A stretch of 64,000 nt of DNA, taken from positions 1,116,001 to 1,180,000 of the forward strand of contig JAFEVB010000010.1 of assembly GCA_032629725.1 (NCBI GenBank). The letters are read 5' to 3'. Positions 32,074 to 43,433 of the stretch are shown piece after piece (the first letter of the stretch is position 1; every line of letters starts with the position of its first letter). The notes under the pieces are model-generated. The model was not told the DNA's origin, searched no databases, and saw only the letters and a list, made by a program, of their open reading frames with translations. A program made the translations under genes and the position numbers. The stretch is from Gremmenia infestans (lineage: Eukaryota > Ascomycota > Leotiomycetes > Helotiales > Hamatocanthoscyphaceae).

Positions 32074-33729
32074 TACTTCTAGTTGCTCGGGCAAGACGCT
32101 GTAGTCTAGGAGATGCTGTAGTCCGTCTCACAGAGGGTAATAGTGTAACTTTGCTGTCGGGTAACGTTTCGTCAACGATGGTGGAGTATAGGAAGAAGGC
32201 GGTATAGCTATTTTGTGTATCCTCGCGCTACCCCAGAAACCCAGGATTTCTATAGACGAGCAGAGTTATATAGGTCTCCGAGTAGTTCTTTCGAATCTTC
32301 GAGTATGGGCGGGCGGACTGTAGGCTGTTATTGAACGAATGTTGATTGATTTGATGTTTCCGAGTAAAGACTGTGATTGGAATGTATGATCTGTTGTTCA
32401 ATCATGGATGGGTAGTGACAGCAGCAGGCTACGGTATATGTGTGAAGGTGGGTAGGGTAGACTAGGAAGCAGCTGCTAGCTCTGAGCAACCTTGTTCGAT
32501 AGGTAGGCGGTGGAGTGGAGTACCTGTGTGTTGTCGGGGGTCGGATCCTGGATGGTTGGAGAAACGGCATCTTTTTCCTTTTCTCTTGCCTGGATGCATA
32601 ATGTAGAGACACGAGATCCGTTTTGGGAAAATGACAGACGAACGACACGCCCGAGTGCGGCTGTCGTTGTTGTTGAGACATTTTGCTGAAAACGGAGGCT
32701 TGGGTCTAGCCTTGCAAATACTGTAGCGATAGAGTAGCGATTCTAGCGAACACCCCGCTCTGTACCTAAAAGAACGGCCGTTTATTGCATTGCAGAATCC
32801 GAGCACAATGACTCGGGGTTTTATTACATGTCTACCTTCATACTTGCCAGTTTGAAGTGTATGTATAAACGCCATATAGTATACGGCTTACATAAATACA
32901 TATATTACCAAGGAGATCCTCGAGGACCTCACTCAAGCTAGCTCCGTGACAATCTGGGGAACAACCCTGTCTGTCTCTTGGCATTTGCGGCCCAAAGAAC
33001 TCCTAAAGTCCGTATTTACTTATATCCCTAGCCATATCCCTTTACCCACCTCATTAGGTTTTCTTTTCTTTTCTTTCTATACTACTACTGCCTATGGATC
33101 CGAACCTTACCATTTTTGCTTCACATGTCTATCTAACCCGTAAGGTATTTTCAATCTTCGTTTAGATCCCCGTTAGTGCAGGACCCCTTTTTCAGTACGG
33201 AGGCCGACCTGAGGTTCCGTACGCCGTATTAATACACCGCCACTACAGATGCCGAGATCGTATTCGTCAAAGAATCGTCATCCGGGAAAAACTTCCACAA
33301 GCTTGTTTTTCACTGTGGCTATTTATGGGTTCTGGGTAAGGATATCACGGATGAATCGGAAGAAAGGGGTTCATTGTATTTTTTCGCTTTTAGGTTATTC
33401 CCGAGCAGTGGTGTTTCTTGGAGTTATTGTAAGGTATAATCTGCGGGTTCGGGCGGTGCGTTGTAGCTCAAACATAAAAGTATGCTAGAGCCACGGACAC
33501 TTCCGGTTCCGTAGCCGGCATTCAAACTATTGGCGTTTTCAGGGCCTTGCATTTATTCCATGCAATATTCCCCAAGGACTCGCGAGCTTGGCGAAATCAC
33601 TTCCAAGATGCAGCATGAACCTCGTATGATGTCTTATGCAAGATGCGACAATCTACTCGCCTTTTTCCAAGTCCGCTCTGGGTGTCGCTCCAAAAGCAGC
33701 TCTTTGTCCGATCACAACGATTTTGATCT
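32074..33729. other. Cyclin-gene promoter and phospholipase 3' flank
   Basis: 1.65 kb. The minus-strand frames at 32328-32875 are short, mutually overlapping and unlike any family, and probably lie in the cyclin 5' leader and promoter. No gene is called. Confidence 0.5.
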
Positions 33730-36279
33730 TCAGGTAAGATGGAAATGGTCTCCCTCCCCTTTCTTCCCTACAATGCCTAGCCTCACCTTCCTCCTCCACC
33801 TTTCCAGTCTTTCAGCGTCCTCTGTCTCTTCTCTCTTCTTCTTTTTCCGTTCGTAAACAGCCCGCACGCAACGCCTAGTCTGCTCCCTTCCTTCTTCAAA
33901 ATTCGCCCGGGCAAGGGAGACCACATTATCAACATCTTCCGGGGTATAAACAAAGTTCCATGTACTCATATAATCGTTCGTGACCGGGTCGACGCCCTCG
34001 ACTTTGGGGTTGCTCATCAAAGGGAAATATACGACAGCAATGCCGGCATCTGGCTCCATCAATTCCCAGTCTTCTTTTACGGCTTTCGATGGGACATCTT
34101 CGCTAGTAGAGGCGCGTTCTTGGGTTGTCCCGACCCAAACTGTGCAATAGCCAAGGTCACCATGATCTTCCGCATTTTTCGGCAGCGGAGCTTTGGACTC
34201 AGCAACATCCTTCATATGCTCAGCTTGATCTGCCTTTGCATCTTCCAACTTTGAATCAGCTTCTGCTAGCGTGCTTGCTTGTGCTTCCTCCAACTGTCCA
34301 GCTGTCTTCTTTGTAGTGTCAGAAGATTTAGGCCAGCCGAGTCCAACTGGCCAACCTTTGATGCCTCGTTGACGAGCGTAACCATCAGCCACAGAAAGCC
34401 AATTTTCCGTTTTGATATCTGCCGAGGCATCAAATGCAATCAAGATATCTACTTCTCTGCCAGGTCGGAGTAGGGGGTATATGGGCAGATTATTAGACAT
34501 TCCGGCGTCCATGAGTTGCAGATGCGTGGCTTCGTAGATGCTGTCAGGTGTAGTTTCGGGCAACTGACCTTTCATGCCTTTGGCAAAGTTGGGTATCGAG
34601 GCAGGAACAATGGGATGCACTTTACTAAGGTCTTCGTTTTTGCCCGCAATCATTTCATCGATGCTCCCAAAGCCCGTGAGTCCTTTGACTAACGGTCGAA
34701 CCTCCTTGTAATAGTGTGACAGTGTGGCACAAAAAGCGCTACCAAAGACCCCCAGAAGCAATGGGAGGCGGAGTTCTGGAGGGTGGAAGCCATCCTGATC
34801 GACATTTTTGCCATTCTCAAACTTTCGACCTAGAGCCCATGTTGGAATACCAGCAGAGAACTCTTCGCAGAAAAACTCGTAGGGTGTAATTTCCATCCAT
34901 TGAAAATAAGCCTCCCGCTTGGCTTTGGCCTTCGTCTCTTCCGATGGCTTGTCTATCGCCTTCTCCAGCTCTGACGACTGTTCGATAATGGGTATCTCGT
35001 GGCGAACGGCGGTATAAATCGGCAATGGGTTTTCGCCGTGTTTGATGTAGTCTCGCTGATTCGAAATTTTCAAATCTCTGTCGTCCACCCCAATTTCGCC
35101 CTTAGGCACAAGCAACCTAGCAGCTAATAGTAACCCGTAAACATCCACAAGCCCCAAATCAGAATCGGGGTCGCCTTTCAGTTTCTCCACAAATCCACTT
35201 AAAAGGAACTTGTTTGTTGGGGCCTGATTGAGTGCTGCGAGAGCGACGGGCGGATAAGCTATGTGGACTCCAAGTCGAGCCTTGAGGTGCTCAACTAGTT
35301 TATCAAGTCGACGTTCACCAAGCGATGAGTTGTATAGCGCCTGGAGCCAACAGCTTCCACTTACACCAGCGGTATAAGTGATACAATCGAAGAGGCCGGC
35401 CTCGCCCGCTGCTAACATTGAGCCTGTGCCTGCAACCAGAGCTCTTAGCCCTCCACCTGATCCCATCATAGCAATCGTTGGAACGTCTTCAGGGTTTACT
35501 TCCTCCTCCGGTAAGCCGAGATACTTCGCCAATGCCGCAGTAGTGAATTTCTTTCGCTTTTGAAGAAATGCCTTCTCCTCGTCACAAAGCTCCGAAGATA
35601 CCCTTACAGTAGCGGAGTACTCAATTTCAGGATTAATGTATGGATCATGCGCATCTTGCCATATCTCGTCGGCTAATGATCCAGGCGCCATGGAAAGCTC
35701 CCTTTGCAGTTTGCTGATGTATTCTGGGAGCAATTTCGCCCAGTCTGGCATGACGACGTCTACAATTTTGTCTGCCATGGAGCTCCATTCCAAATCGGCG
35801 ACAGCAGAGAACAAGGCAAATCTGCTCGTGAAGTTTCCCCAGGCTGAATCGTCCGACGCGGCCGCCACCTGCTTGTCTGTCTGAAAAGGCAGCTCAGAAA
35901 GCTGCTCAGAATTCGTGGCTGCGACTTGGTCTTTCTTTTCTTGCACGTGGCGCCATCTTTCTCTTTCCGCTCTGATGTCGCTACGCAGTCGCGTTGGAGG
36001 TAAAGGTTGGATGTGATTGTTTTTGTGTAGGATGTAGAAGAGGCTGCCTGCGATAACTACGGATGTGCTTCCGAGCAAGAAAGATCGGGAGGCCATTGCG
36101 AGGTTCGACTTTCTCTTTGGTATCGTGAAAAGAGATCGTGTCGGTGATCTACTTCCGTAGAATGCATTTCGCCATGATGGTCGTGAAGGGGTCCTGCAGA
36201 GGATATCTGTGTAGTGCAGGGTTTGCTTCAACAAATAAATATTTGAGCGCGATGCGCCTCGAAGCATTGAGAGGGACAT
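33730..36279 (-). CDS. cPLA2-type phospholipase, probably mitochondrial
   Basis: One exon, 849 aa, with a lysophospholipase/PLA2 catalytic domain (cytosolic PLA2 group, as in Aspergillus PlaA). It hydrolyses glycerophospholipids. What is seen: an oxyanion-type SGGGLRA with Arg279; the nucleophile motif GVSGS with Ser307; and the catalytic aspartate motif LMDAGMSNNLPIYPL with Asp591 – a complete Ser/Asp dyad. The first 60 residues are Arg/Ser/Thr-rich with few acidic residues, and a hydrophobic segment (66-84) follows. This suggests a mitochondrial presequence plus inner-membrane or sorting anchor; aspergilli have been described with a mitochondrial PlaA, which fits. There is an Ala/Glu/Asp-rich insertion late in the domain. 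It is divergent from EXO70. Confidence 0.92.
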   Translation of the reverse strand: MSLSMLRGASRSNIYLLKQTLHYTDILCRTPSRPSWRNAFYGSRSPTRSLFTIPKRKSNLAMASRSFLLGSTSVVIAGSLFYILHKNNHIQPLPPTRLRSDIRAERERWRHVQEKKDQVAATNSEQLSELPFQTDKQVAAASDDSAWGNFTSRFALFSAVADLEWSSMADKIVDVVMPDWAKLLPEYISKLQRELSMAPGSLADEIWQDAHDPYINPEIEYSATVRVSSELCDEEKAFLQKRKKFTTAALAKYLGLPEEEVNPEDVPTIAMMGSGGGLRALVAGTGSMLAAGEAGLFDCITYTAGVSGSCWLQALYNSSLGERRLDKLVEHLKARLGVHIAYPPVALAALNQAPTNKFLLSGFVEKLKGDPDSDLGLVDVYGLLLAARLLVPKGEIGVDDRDLKISNQRDYIKHGENPLPIYTAVRHEIPIIEQSSELEKAIDKPSEETKAKAKREAYFQWMEITPYEFFCEEFSAGIPTWALGRKFENGKNVDQDGFHPPELRLPLLLGVFGSAFCATLSHYYKEVRPLVKGLTGFGSIDEMIAGKNEDLSKVHPIVPASIPNFAKGMKGQLPETTPDSIYEATHLQLMDAGMSNNLPIYPLLRPGREVDILIAFDASADIKTENWLSVADGYARQRGIKGWPVGLGWPKSSDTTKKTAGQLEEAQASTLAEADSKLEDAKADQAEHMKDVAESKAPLPKNAEDHGDLGYCTVWVGTTQERASTSEDVPSKAVKEDWELMEPDAGIAVVYFPLMSNPKVEGVDPVTNDYMSTWNFVYTPEDVDNVVSLARANFEEGREQTRRCVRAVYERKKKKREETEDAERLERWRRKVRLGIVGKKGEGDHFHLT

Positions 36280-37062
36280 AAGGAAGGAGCAAGGCTCAGC
36301 AGCCTTGAGTAGTATTTATGAGGACATGGGTAACAAGTACGGCAGGGTACATGGGAACGGAGTAGTCTCTCCGGACTACGAATTGCAAAAATCTAGGGCA
36401 AAGGACGGGAAAGTTGGTCTTTTTGTGACGTTGCGGGACCTGCCTTTGTTCCGTCCGTTCCATCCAAACAAGTTTAAGTTTGAGAAGTGTAGTTCCATGT
36501 GAGTGTGGCTGAGTGTGGCTCACCCGTGGCGTGTCCCTCCGGTACGCAAGGTACTTCACGTGATGAGGAATGATAATCGCAAATGAAATGTGACAGACTG
36601 GAGAAAATAGTCAGAGGTGAGGTGCTACTGGGTGATAATGACTTATTCATATATCCCTTCCAACGCTGAGTATCTCTCCCCTGTGTTGTATCAAATTGCT
36701 TCAGAAGGGCGCGAAGAGAAGGCAAGGGGACTCCAGATTTTGCCGCTGTCAGTACAAGTCACCGTGACCGCGACAGGAAAGGAAAGGAAGCCACGACCAC
36801 GACTCTATGAACCAGTTGTACAGCCAAAGTGAAAAGCATCTCTCTTCCGCACATTTCGGCCATGAGTTCTTCATCTCGCACAAACTACTTTCTTTTAATG
36901 TTCTCTGGATTCACAAAGTGCAGTCAGTGCCTTTTATTGTTTCATTACTCGTACATAGTTAGGAAAAATTAACGGGCCAGCCACACAGCCCTTTGCGGTT
37001 TAGCGTGCCTAGTCCACATGTATCGTCCGTCTGAATGGAGTTCATGGCGACAACAGAACAAG
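36280..37062. promoter_or_regulatory. Divergent promoter, phospholipase / EXO70
   Basis: 783 bp between divergent starts. A TCACGTGA palindrome lies at 36556-36563. No gene seen. Confidence 0.5.
36556..36563. promoter_or_regulatory. TCACGTGA palindrome between phospholipase and EXO70
   Basis: It is 277 bp from the phospholipase start and 500 bp from the EXO70 start. E-box function is inferred. Confidence 0.4.
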
Positions 37063-39068
37063 ATGGCCATCTCTCTGGGCACGAGGCAGGCCGCCGATGA
37101 GGAGGCGCGCGCAGAGGTCGAGGTGCTCAATTCGAGGCTGGAGAAGACGAGCCAGTTGACCAAGAAGATACAAGCCTCCCTGTCACGACTGGAATCGAGC
37201 GGGAGGAGCGTTCAAGAAGCTGTTGGACCTCTGTACGGCAACACCCAAAAGCTTCAAACTCTCGGAGCCAGTATGCATGCGCAAACTTCCAAATTTTAAG
37301 GCAGCTCTGACCTGTAGCAGATATCGATGGAGTCATCAACGCCATCCAGAGAATTAGACAGCCGTCCGACATCAAGAGCAATGAAGAGGACATCATCCGA
37401 AAAGGGTAAGTATTCTAGGGAATCAAGTGCCAAAGTTAGTACTGACTATCGTATAGTCCGGAAAAGGCTGGCCTTGCAGCCTTCCTCAGCTCCGTTAAGC
37501 GTGTCAATAAAGCCCTGCAGGAGATGAAGCAGACGAATCTTCGAACCAACCAACAAGCTGTTTCTGATCTCAGCAGGCTCCTCAAAGCTGGAAATACTCA
37601 GTTGGAAGGGCATTTTCAACACCTGCTACAAGAGGACTCTAGACCCATCGAACCCCTATATTACATTACGAAGGATAAGGCTTTCCCGATGCTCTCTCAA
37701 GACAAAACTACGCGCTTGGGCTTGATAAATTCCTACATTGGGTCATCTATGCGACAATCTGGAACCTCCGGAGAATCGCCTGTCTTGCAATTGTATGCAA
37801 GCGTTCGAGGTCCATACCTCACTGCTACGCTACAAAACTTGGCATCTGCATCGCTCAATACCGCGAAAAAGAAGTCGCCGGATGCTATCTATCGCCAGGG
37901 AACAACTGGCATGGGCCATTATGCTAAGGGCATGGAGGCTGCATTCCTTGCTGAATATGACAATATATGTGGCCTATTTTCCCGGGATGAGTGGAGCAGA
38001 GTCTTCAATTTGACTTGCCAGGGATCTATTTCAGAGATGGCCAGGACACTTCGCGAGCTGAACATTCACATAAAAAACAACCTTACCACCGACTGCTACC
38101 TTGCATACGAGATCATCGAAATCATGTCAAATCTGTCGTCAAATCTAGATACTAGGACAGGGGAATTGAGACCTACTTTTGCAGCAGCTCTTAAACCTAT
38201 TAGGGAAACGGGAAAATCCTCCTTGGGAGAGTTATTAGAGGATACGCGCCGCCGAATAAGCAACTTGCCAACCATCCCGGGAGATGGTGCTGCTTTACCC
38301 ATAACTTCGGAAACAATGACGCGACTACAGACCATGGTAGATTTCTTGCGTCCAATCTCAAGCATAATGATATCTATCGGCGACGGCGGTTGGAAATCGG
38401 CACCTAATACAAACAACTCGTCTGACCAAATTCCTACACTGAAGTCGTTTGACGTTGGAGCTGATGGAAAACAAATTTTCGCTCACTACAGCGTTGACAC
38501 CATTGATACCCTCCTCACTTCCCTAGAGGCAAGAGCCAAACCCGTTCTGAAAGGCAAGCCGGCACTTGGCGTCTTCATTGCCAACAACGCCACGGTAATC
38601 GAACGATCGATTCGCAATTCCGATCTGCAGCCGTTGCTTCAATCGCGGATGGGGGATGTTGACAAATGGCGCAAGACTGGAGCTCAATTGTACACTCTCG
38701 CATGGCGGGAACCATCAGCGCACCTGTTGGATGTGCAATATACAAACCGCGGCAACCGGCCACCATCCGGCTCAGCCGCTGCGATCGACTCGGCCGCCAT
38801 TCTGAAAGGCCTCAGCAGCAAGGATAAAGATTCCATCAAAGAGAAATTCAGACTCTTCAACGCCAGTTTCGATGAGCTGGTAGCAAAGCATAAGAGTCTT
38901 AGCATGGAGAAGGAAGTCAGAGAAATGCTGGGCAGACAAGTGCAGCAGATGATCGAGCCGCTATATGGGCGATTTTGGGATCGATACCATGAAGTTGACA
39001 AGGGCAAGGGAAAGTACGTTAAATATGACAAGGGCAGCATCTCGGGCGTATTTTTGAGCCTCACATAG
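37063..39068 (+). CDS. EXO70: Exocyst complex component Exo70
   Basis: Three exons (37063-37270, 37321-37405, 37457-39068), 634 aa. Exo70 binds PI(4,5)P2 and Rho GTPases and docks the exocyst at sites of polarised secretion. What is seen: the N-terminal coiled-coil core (ADEEARAEVEVLNSRLEKTS, LTKKIQASLSRLESSG, YGNTQKLQTLGANID); then the long helical Exo70 domain, with FLSSVKRVNKALQEM near the start and KDKDSIKEKFRLFNASFDEL and YGRFWDRYHEVDKGKGKYVKYD at the end. The ATG at 37063 gives MAISLGTRQAADEEA, as in other fungal Exo70 proteins; the upstream in-frame ATG at 37018 is less likely. Introns are 50-51 bp with GTATGC and GTAAGT donors. Confidence 0.95.
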
Positions 39069-39352
39069 GCGGGTCATTTTTGGGAACAATTTGGAGCAAG
39101 ATATGATACCAGGAACGGAGTTTAGAGGTAATAATTTCAACCGAATACGGTCAATGATAATTTCGTACATGGTAGCACGAGACTGTAGTGCATGTGCATA
39201 TCCGGCCCTGCAGTGCTGTGAAACTCCAGAATCCCATCCGACCCAGCCATTCCAAGCCCAAAACTCCTTGAAATAGCACAATAAGGAGACCAATTTGCAA
39301 TACATTCATCGATTCGAAAGGAAAGAGGTTGTGTTTTGTTACAAACAATCTG

Positions 39353-39511
39353 TTACTTCGCACCACTACAGAGTTTCAGAGTCAGTGTTGCTTGAGAGAG
39401 AAATCTTTTGGAATTGCATACCCCGCAACAGTCATGATTTCCATACTCTTCAGCTTTGCAGCAATAGCCGCAGCAAGTGTTGACGAGAGGCTTTGGGGTT
39501 GTGACGGCCAT
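39353..39511 (-). CDS. Candidate 52-residue cysteine-rich protein
   Basis: A short frame from ATG 39511 to TAA 39353, with eight cysteines in 52 residues at 13, 14, 17, 18, 28, 29, 32 and 48 (CCGYCC ... CCGVC). There is no signal peptide, so it is probably intracellular. CC-X2-CC and CC-X2-C clusters suggest metal binding, as in metallothioneins or small zinc-binding proteins; this is inference. Support for a real gene: the ATG sits in CCACCATGGCC, an ideal Kozak context; the roughly 180-base leader is C/A-rich as in strongly expressed fungal genes; and a TATATATAAG box lies 185 bp upstream. The C-terminal third is not Cys-rich and could be intronic read-through. I know no family for it. Confidence 0.5.
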   Translation of the reverse strand: MAVTTPKPLVNTCCGYCCKAEEYGNHDCCGVCNSKRFLSQATLTLKLCSGAK

Positions 39512-39695
39512 GGTGGAATGAGGTATGAAGTTTGAAGCGTGAAGTGGTAGACGTGTAGAGGGGTTCAATGGACTGGTGTAGAGGTATTGTTGTGGCGAGG
39601 GTTGAGGTAATTTGTTTGTTACCTGAGAGAGGTATATGTATTGTGTTTGATGGAGATGTTTGGTGGAGATGGAGGTTGAGTCAAGCAATGATGAT

Positions 39696-39705
39696 CTTAT
39701 ATATA
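39696..39705 (-). promoter_or_regulatory. TATA box of the cysteine-rich mini-gene
   Basis: TATATATAAG on the minus strand, about 185 bp upstream of the ATG at 39511, followed by a C/A-rich leader. This suits an inducible, highly transcribed small gene. Confidence 0.4.
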
Positions 39706-40530
39706 TTGAAGGTATACTCGGAATATGTTGGAGCCTAGAGGTGAAATTCTTATGTGTAACTTGTATTGCACGGGAAAGGTAACCCTTTAATCCCGCGCCG
39801 TCAGATCCAATATATAGACCATCAGCAGGTTGAGCGGCCAGCCTCTCCGCTCTTTCTAGAAGAAGAAGCAAATCAATATAGAGCATACTGTACCGGGGCT
39901 TGGTCTTACGAAATGACATCTATGATATGCGTATGTATGCACGCACTGCCCTCGATCGGTAGGTATGCAACGCTACGGCGGTGCACCGCAAGAGAATGAA
40001 CGCAAACAATAAAAGGGAAAAGTGAGGCTGTCTGGCTTCAGGTGCCTATCTCATGTCTCACGATAATACTTTATCTGGTTATTGGAGAAGGGCGCATATT
40101 CCCCCCACACTAAGGTAGACAGGAGCACGGAAGGAGAATCGATATGCGAGGAAACGAACGATCCCAAGACGGGAAGGGAAGTGAAGGGAATTAAGGTAAT
40201 GGGTAATGAGTAATGGTGGAGCGGGAATTCATGGATGATAGATGGGGGTGTGTGGAGGAAAACGTGGATGTGGGAGAGGTGGTCCTCCATTGTTTCTGTA
40301 CTCGTACCGTACCGCGCGCGCCGCGCCGAGTAGACGGGTCGCGATGAACATGTTTGGGATATCCTCACTCGTACAGTCGATCCTCCGGAACGGGCTCAGA
40401 GCACTGCATGGCGTTGGCGTCCCCTGCCCTGCCCTGCCTGCCCTCCAGCCTACTCCACTCCAGCCCTGCATGTCAGCATTGCAGCTGTGAGTGATGTGAT
40501 TTGCGAATCTTACTGTACAGTACCAACGCT

Positions 40531-40554
40531 TACACCTACACCTACACCTACACC
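40531..40554. repeat. (TACACC)4 hexanucleotide repeat
   Basis: Four perfect tandem TACACC units in non-coding DNA. Confidence 0.85.
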
Positions 40555-42881
40555 GTCCACTGTCACCACCAGAACGGTCACACACCATCATCAATAACAC
40601 TCACTGGTTACCAAAGACAAAGGGGGCTTCTGCAAGTAGTCATCCATTCCCCTCCTTTCCGAGTCTTCACAGTCTTGTAGGCTTCCATGCTTCCATGCTT
40701 GCTTCCAAAGATTGGGTCATTGCCCGAGGTGCAGTGCATGAGTGAGTGATTATGCGGCAGCTATCAGGGCAGGTAAGTGTAATGTACCTACTACCTAGGT
40801 ATCTACTGTGCGATCAACAAGGGCCTTGGGCTCAACTAAGGTACAAACAGTATCGTGGGGTGCTTTCGTCCCAAAAGACCGGTTTGCATATTCCGCAAAG
40901 TCATATTCGCAATGTTCTTCCAAGGCAGGAGAGGAATTGCGGAAAGCGCGGAGTACCATCTCGTCATTCCTTTATCATTGCGGAGAAGCCAGTGTTTCAT
41001 CCTCCTCTTCTTGGGAACTCAGAGTTGCACATCATCATTTGTTCGTTTGGATTTCAGATGCCGGTTATACTCGGCTGCCACGTGTCGGACTCTCCTTTGC
41101 TCATGCTCTCCATGAGGACCCCGTCAAAGCAAAGACGGTCCGACCTAGCTGTTGGGAATAACTTGGGATTCGGGAATGTCTGAGCTAAGCCCTGCCAGCG
41201 ATTGTGTCTCCTGATCTCTAGGGCCGAAGAGTCCCGATATCTCTCCCGGTTTGGGTTGCTGGTGCAGTAGTGAGAGTGTAGGCGCGTGGTACCTTCCTTA
41301 GATCACCCCGGCTGAACTTCATCGAGCAAACTATGTACAATTTTCTGTCCCCGACTCATCTTCTTTTCAATATCTCGACGCTCTCAATTCTATTCGTTGG
41401 GTCAAGGCAATGCAGTGCCAGAAGTCTCGAAAGCAGAAGATTCGGCAAAGTTCAAGAGGCTACAATACATTACTTTGGTACTGATCAAAGGTCCTAAGGT
41501 ACTGTCCTTGGCCCTAAAACCGGAGTAAGAAAGATATGGAGAAAGCAAGCAGCTCGTATAGAACAGCATTGTATATCCAATGAGGTACTTCAGAACGTTG
41601 ATGGTTTGCAGAGTCAGTGAGTCTACAGAAATAACTTCACTTGTTCCTTTCTTGCGTAGTTCCTTTAGGCTCAGGAATGTAGAAAACTCACATGTAATGT
41701 TCCAAAGAGCCTCGGCTGCTCACTTCAAGTGGAGTATTGCAGAATTCCAAATCAATATTGAAGCATTCATTGCCTGCTGTTGTAATTGTGAGAAATGATC
41801 AATGGTGGGAGTAGGGCCGAGATGAACAATATGAAAAACTGGCTCTTTCCGGAGCTGGCTCCGCCGCCAACTTCGTTTTCTAAAATCAGATCCTCCTGCC
41901 GTCTTCGATCCTCTCCCATTGCCCTCATCTTGAGACCGAGGCTTGCATCTTCTTGGTCTGCGGTGCATCTTGCATCGGCATGTCTGCTACCTGCTTGCCT
42001 TTACACAACGCTGTACTGCTTTCGTAAAACAAGGCAAGTGCAATCAATGCTAAACGAATGCTTTTGACTTCTTTGAATTCGCGCGAAGTTTTGCGTGGTC
42101 TCATAAATCAAGGCAATAACAGAGCTGGAGACGGAGAGTAGTGGACGGCTTTCACTTGTGCCATATGCAATACATTGCTGTCTAACGTCAAGCTTCCTAC
42201 CATTATTGCAAAGCTGTTGGTTGTGTGAATTTCTTCAGGGCTTTTGATGAATTTCGCTAAATTGCGGCGGTTTTTGAGCCTTGGATTTAGAGTCATCCAT
42301 ATTATTTTCCTTTACTTACATCGTCGGTTGAGCTACAATTTGCCATACTCGGGCGTTATATCGAGATTTTACCTCGAAAATTTCGTCGCCGGGAATGACA
42401 TGGGGTTTCATTTGCTTCGCTGCGTGAATGACAGACCTGAGATTGGCACAGTGGAAGGCCTGCACACTTCCCTGGTGACAAGCTTTCAGGTTAGGACCTT
42501 TGTGAAGTAGGAGCCGTACATCACTGTGCTGGATTTGTCTGTCAGGGAGAACTTTGCGATTTCAAGAACATACCATGTTGCTCTGGAAGATGACAGCCCG
42601 ATTTTCTGGTAGGGACCAGTGGCTGCAGGGCTACGAAAGCTTATCAACTAGTTTTGCTTCTATTGGGAGTATTTTTCAGCCTTTATCCTTAGATCCACGC
42701 TATGTTTTTACGGCCCGACAGCTTAAAATCTAGTGTGTGAGATGTCGGCCAGGGGTTGTAGGACCAGAGGATTTTCAATTCAACTGTTTTGAGGTGTCCC
42801 ATGTAGGCTTTGACGGTCGAGGAAGTCGGATTGTCTACTACAACCAATCAAGATCCAAGTCAAGGAATCAATCGTAAGAGT

Positions 42882-43067
42882 ATGAGATTACAGTCAAACC
42901 ACTCTACTTGTCTTTTCATAGCCTTGCTAATACTCGCATACTGTGCGACTCTTCCTAATAGTAATGGCGATCTCAGCCCTGCGGCGTATGTCGCTGTCGA
43001 AAAGCCATCCGAGCCTAAGACGCCAATCACAGTTTCGACTGCGTATGCGTCGGTTAAATGCAAATGA
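42882..43067 (+). CDS. Weak candidate small secreted peptide
   Basis: A 61-codon frame with a basic start, a hydrophobic run (CLFIALLILAYCATL, residues 10-24) that would serve as a signal peptide, and a short Pro/Thr/Lys-rich mature part with one cysteine near the end. It lies about 370 bp upstream of the glycosyltransferase on the same strand. The start context is poor, the ORF is short and there is no known homologue, so it may be chance. Confidence 0.2.
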   Translation: MRLQSNHSTCLFIALLILAYCATLPNSNGDLSPAAYVAVEKPSEPKTPITVSTAYASVKCK

Positions 43068-43433
43068 ATAAGCCATCCACCTCGCCGCACAGCAGGCCAG
43101 TCCCAGTCTATTTCAAGATCGAGGGGCTCCAGTATCGAGCCGGGCGTAACTAAGAGATTTAGGCTGTAAGAAGCAACATGTTGATAGGATACAGTACTCC
43201 TCGTTGAAGCATAATTTTGGCCCCCAGAGGCGCGTGTCAGACTAGGGAATTTGCCTACGACGTTACGACGTAAATAGAAGTCAGCCGCGAACAGGATGCA
43301 CATAAAATAGGTAGAATCCCCAGGAATAAAGGCAGGTTCATCTTATTGTTTCTCATTGAATTAAAAATCCACTTGTCAAGTCCTTAAAGCAAGCCGTACT
43401 TTATTTACAGAAGAATTCTCCTGGATCAGCATA

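Larger units (their letters stand above)
39512..43433. other. Gene-poor region (about 3.9 kb)
   Basis: It begins with the leader and TATA region of the cysteine-rich candidate. It holds microsatellites: (TACACC)4 at 40531-40554, CCTGC units near 40425-40442 and GCTTCCAT units near 40680-40705. One weak candidate secreted ORF is listed separately. Other frames resemble nothing I know. A 15-base match to an 18S rRNA segment near 39740 does not extend. Confidence 0.5.

Noticed and set aside
32328..32875. Two overlapping minus-strand ORFs upstream of the cyclin gene
   Set aside because: Arg/Ser/His-rich with no family; best explained as promoter or leader DNA.
39735..39750. AGAGGTGAAATTCTT, identical to a stretch of 18S rRNA
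   Set aside because: The match stops after 15 bases on both sides, so it is chance rather than an rDNA fragment.
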